Shown here one piece after another: positions 52,068 through 52,417 of a DNA stretch of 52,417 bases. Position 1 is the stretch's first letter; every line of letters starts with the position of its first letter. Source of the stretch: Rubripirellula obstinata. Lineage in GTDB: Bacteria; Planctomycetota; Planctomycetia; Pirellulales; Pirellulaceae. The stretch lies in the NCBI RefSeq assembly GCF_001642955.1, contig NZ_LWSK01000034.1:1-52417 (forward strand), read 5' to 3'. The position numbers were made by a program, and so were the translations under genes. The notes under the pieces were generated by a model, which was not told where the DNA came from, searched no databases, and saw only the letters and a program-made list of their open reading frames with translations.

Positions 52068-52417
52068 GGACCGCGTGAACAACAATTCAGATAGCGAATC
52101 TCACAGAGAGATTCGGCCGTGCGGGAAATCAAAAGTCTCTGCGACTTTCGCTACTTCAAAGCTCGTCACTTATTGATCACGCCGTACTAAGCATCGATTC
52201 GTCCGTGCAGCGTCAAAGTTCAGTCTTCAAACCAGCCGTGGTTGAGTTTGTGGTGATTTAGGTTAGCGCAACTCGCTTTCCCAAACGCCTTGCGTCTCGA
52301 AAGTAGGCCGTAGCGAGCCATAGCGAGTTACGGCGGTGCGCGAATTGCCGTAACTCGCTTTGGCTCGCTACGGCCTACATACTGGCGATCAGGGAAATGT
52401 GCCGTTGCCACAATGCT
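52068..52417. other. Gene-free right end of the window
   Basis: 350 bases after the last gene. Apart from the paired repeat at 52303-52378, I see no gene, promoter or RNA with support here. Confidence 0.6.
52303..52378 (+). repeat. Paired GTAG-foot repeat with a 30-bp-plus palindrome
   Basis: Left half 52303-52334 (GTAG, GCCGTAGCGAG to GTTACGGC) and right half 52347-52378 (GCCGTAACTCGC to TACGGCCTAC) are near-perfect inverses, and each half alone also folds on GCCGTA/TACGGC. It is the GCCGTA family seen at 29994 and 31926 and is downstream of the last gene. Confidence 0.93.

Overview
The window looks like chromosomal DNA from a planctomycete of the Pirellulaceae (Rhodopirellula-like). GC content is moderate. 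Many genes are secreted or membrane proteins of families known mainly from that group: a GYF_2 / DUF4129 pair, an aspartate kinase with four ACT domains, large Met/Gly/Asp-rich pilus-type proteins, and an RpoD-type sigma factor with extra helix-turn-helix domains. There are no rRNA or tRNA genes, CRISPR arrays, transposase genes or phage genes that I can see. I call 38 protein genes.

Layout. 1-6387: secreted HtrA protease; metK plus a metallophosphoesterase; a VWA protein overlapping a secreted protein. 6735-12139: mscL, obg, coaX, a large membrane protein with a J-like N-terminus, and an M20 amidohydrolase. 12389-18212: lone fliN, NRDE/TANGO2 protein, thioredoxin-fold protein, multi-pass membrane protein, DUF2071 protein, and an exo/endonuclease/phosphatase-fold protein that has lost its catalytic residues. 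18323-25196: GAF-type sigma-54 activator; fabI; a three-gene operon (peroxiredoxin-like, prenyltransferase-repeat protein, LolD-type ABC ATPase); a THUMP-like methyltransferase. 25293-29982: secreted protein, coupled GYF_2 and DUF4129 genes, nucleotidyltransferase, methyltransferase. 30099-39819 (all minus): lysC, an archaeal-type phosphoglycerate mutase homolog (candidate homoserine kinase), recQ, a Ser/Thr kinase, and a 995-residue protein overlapping the kinase by 4 bases. 40152-46458: a pilM-led operon. 46759-52067: the unusual sigma factor, then two secreted proteins.

The most unusual feature outside the genes is a set of hairpin repeats in the gene gaps. Most have a GTAG foot followed by a hairpin, usually paired with an inverted partner ending in CTAC, as in the REP/BIME elements of other bacteria. 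At least eight sequence families occur here. They fill six of the seven gaps between convergent genes (the seventh pair overlaps) and many co-directional gaps, but are almost absent from divergent promoter regions. No RAYT (TnpA-REP) transposase gene is in the window.

The best candidates for undescribed biology are the sigma factor (three predicted HTHs replace region 1.1, and domain 3 is nearly gone), the PilM protein fused to a membrane-anchored domain with two Met/Gly/Asp-repeat partners, the catalytically dead EEP protein, and the REP/BIME system. Several enzymes also carry short in-frame tandem duplications. All functional statements come from reading the sequence and from remembered family motifs; no database search was run.
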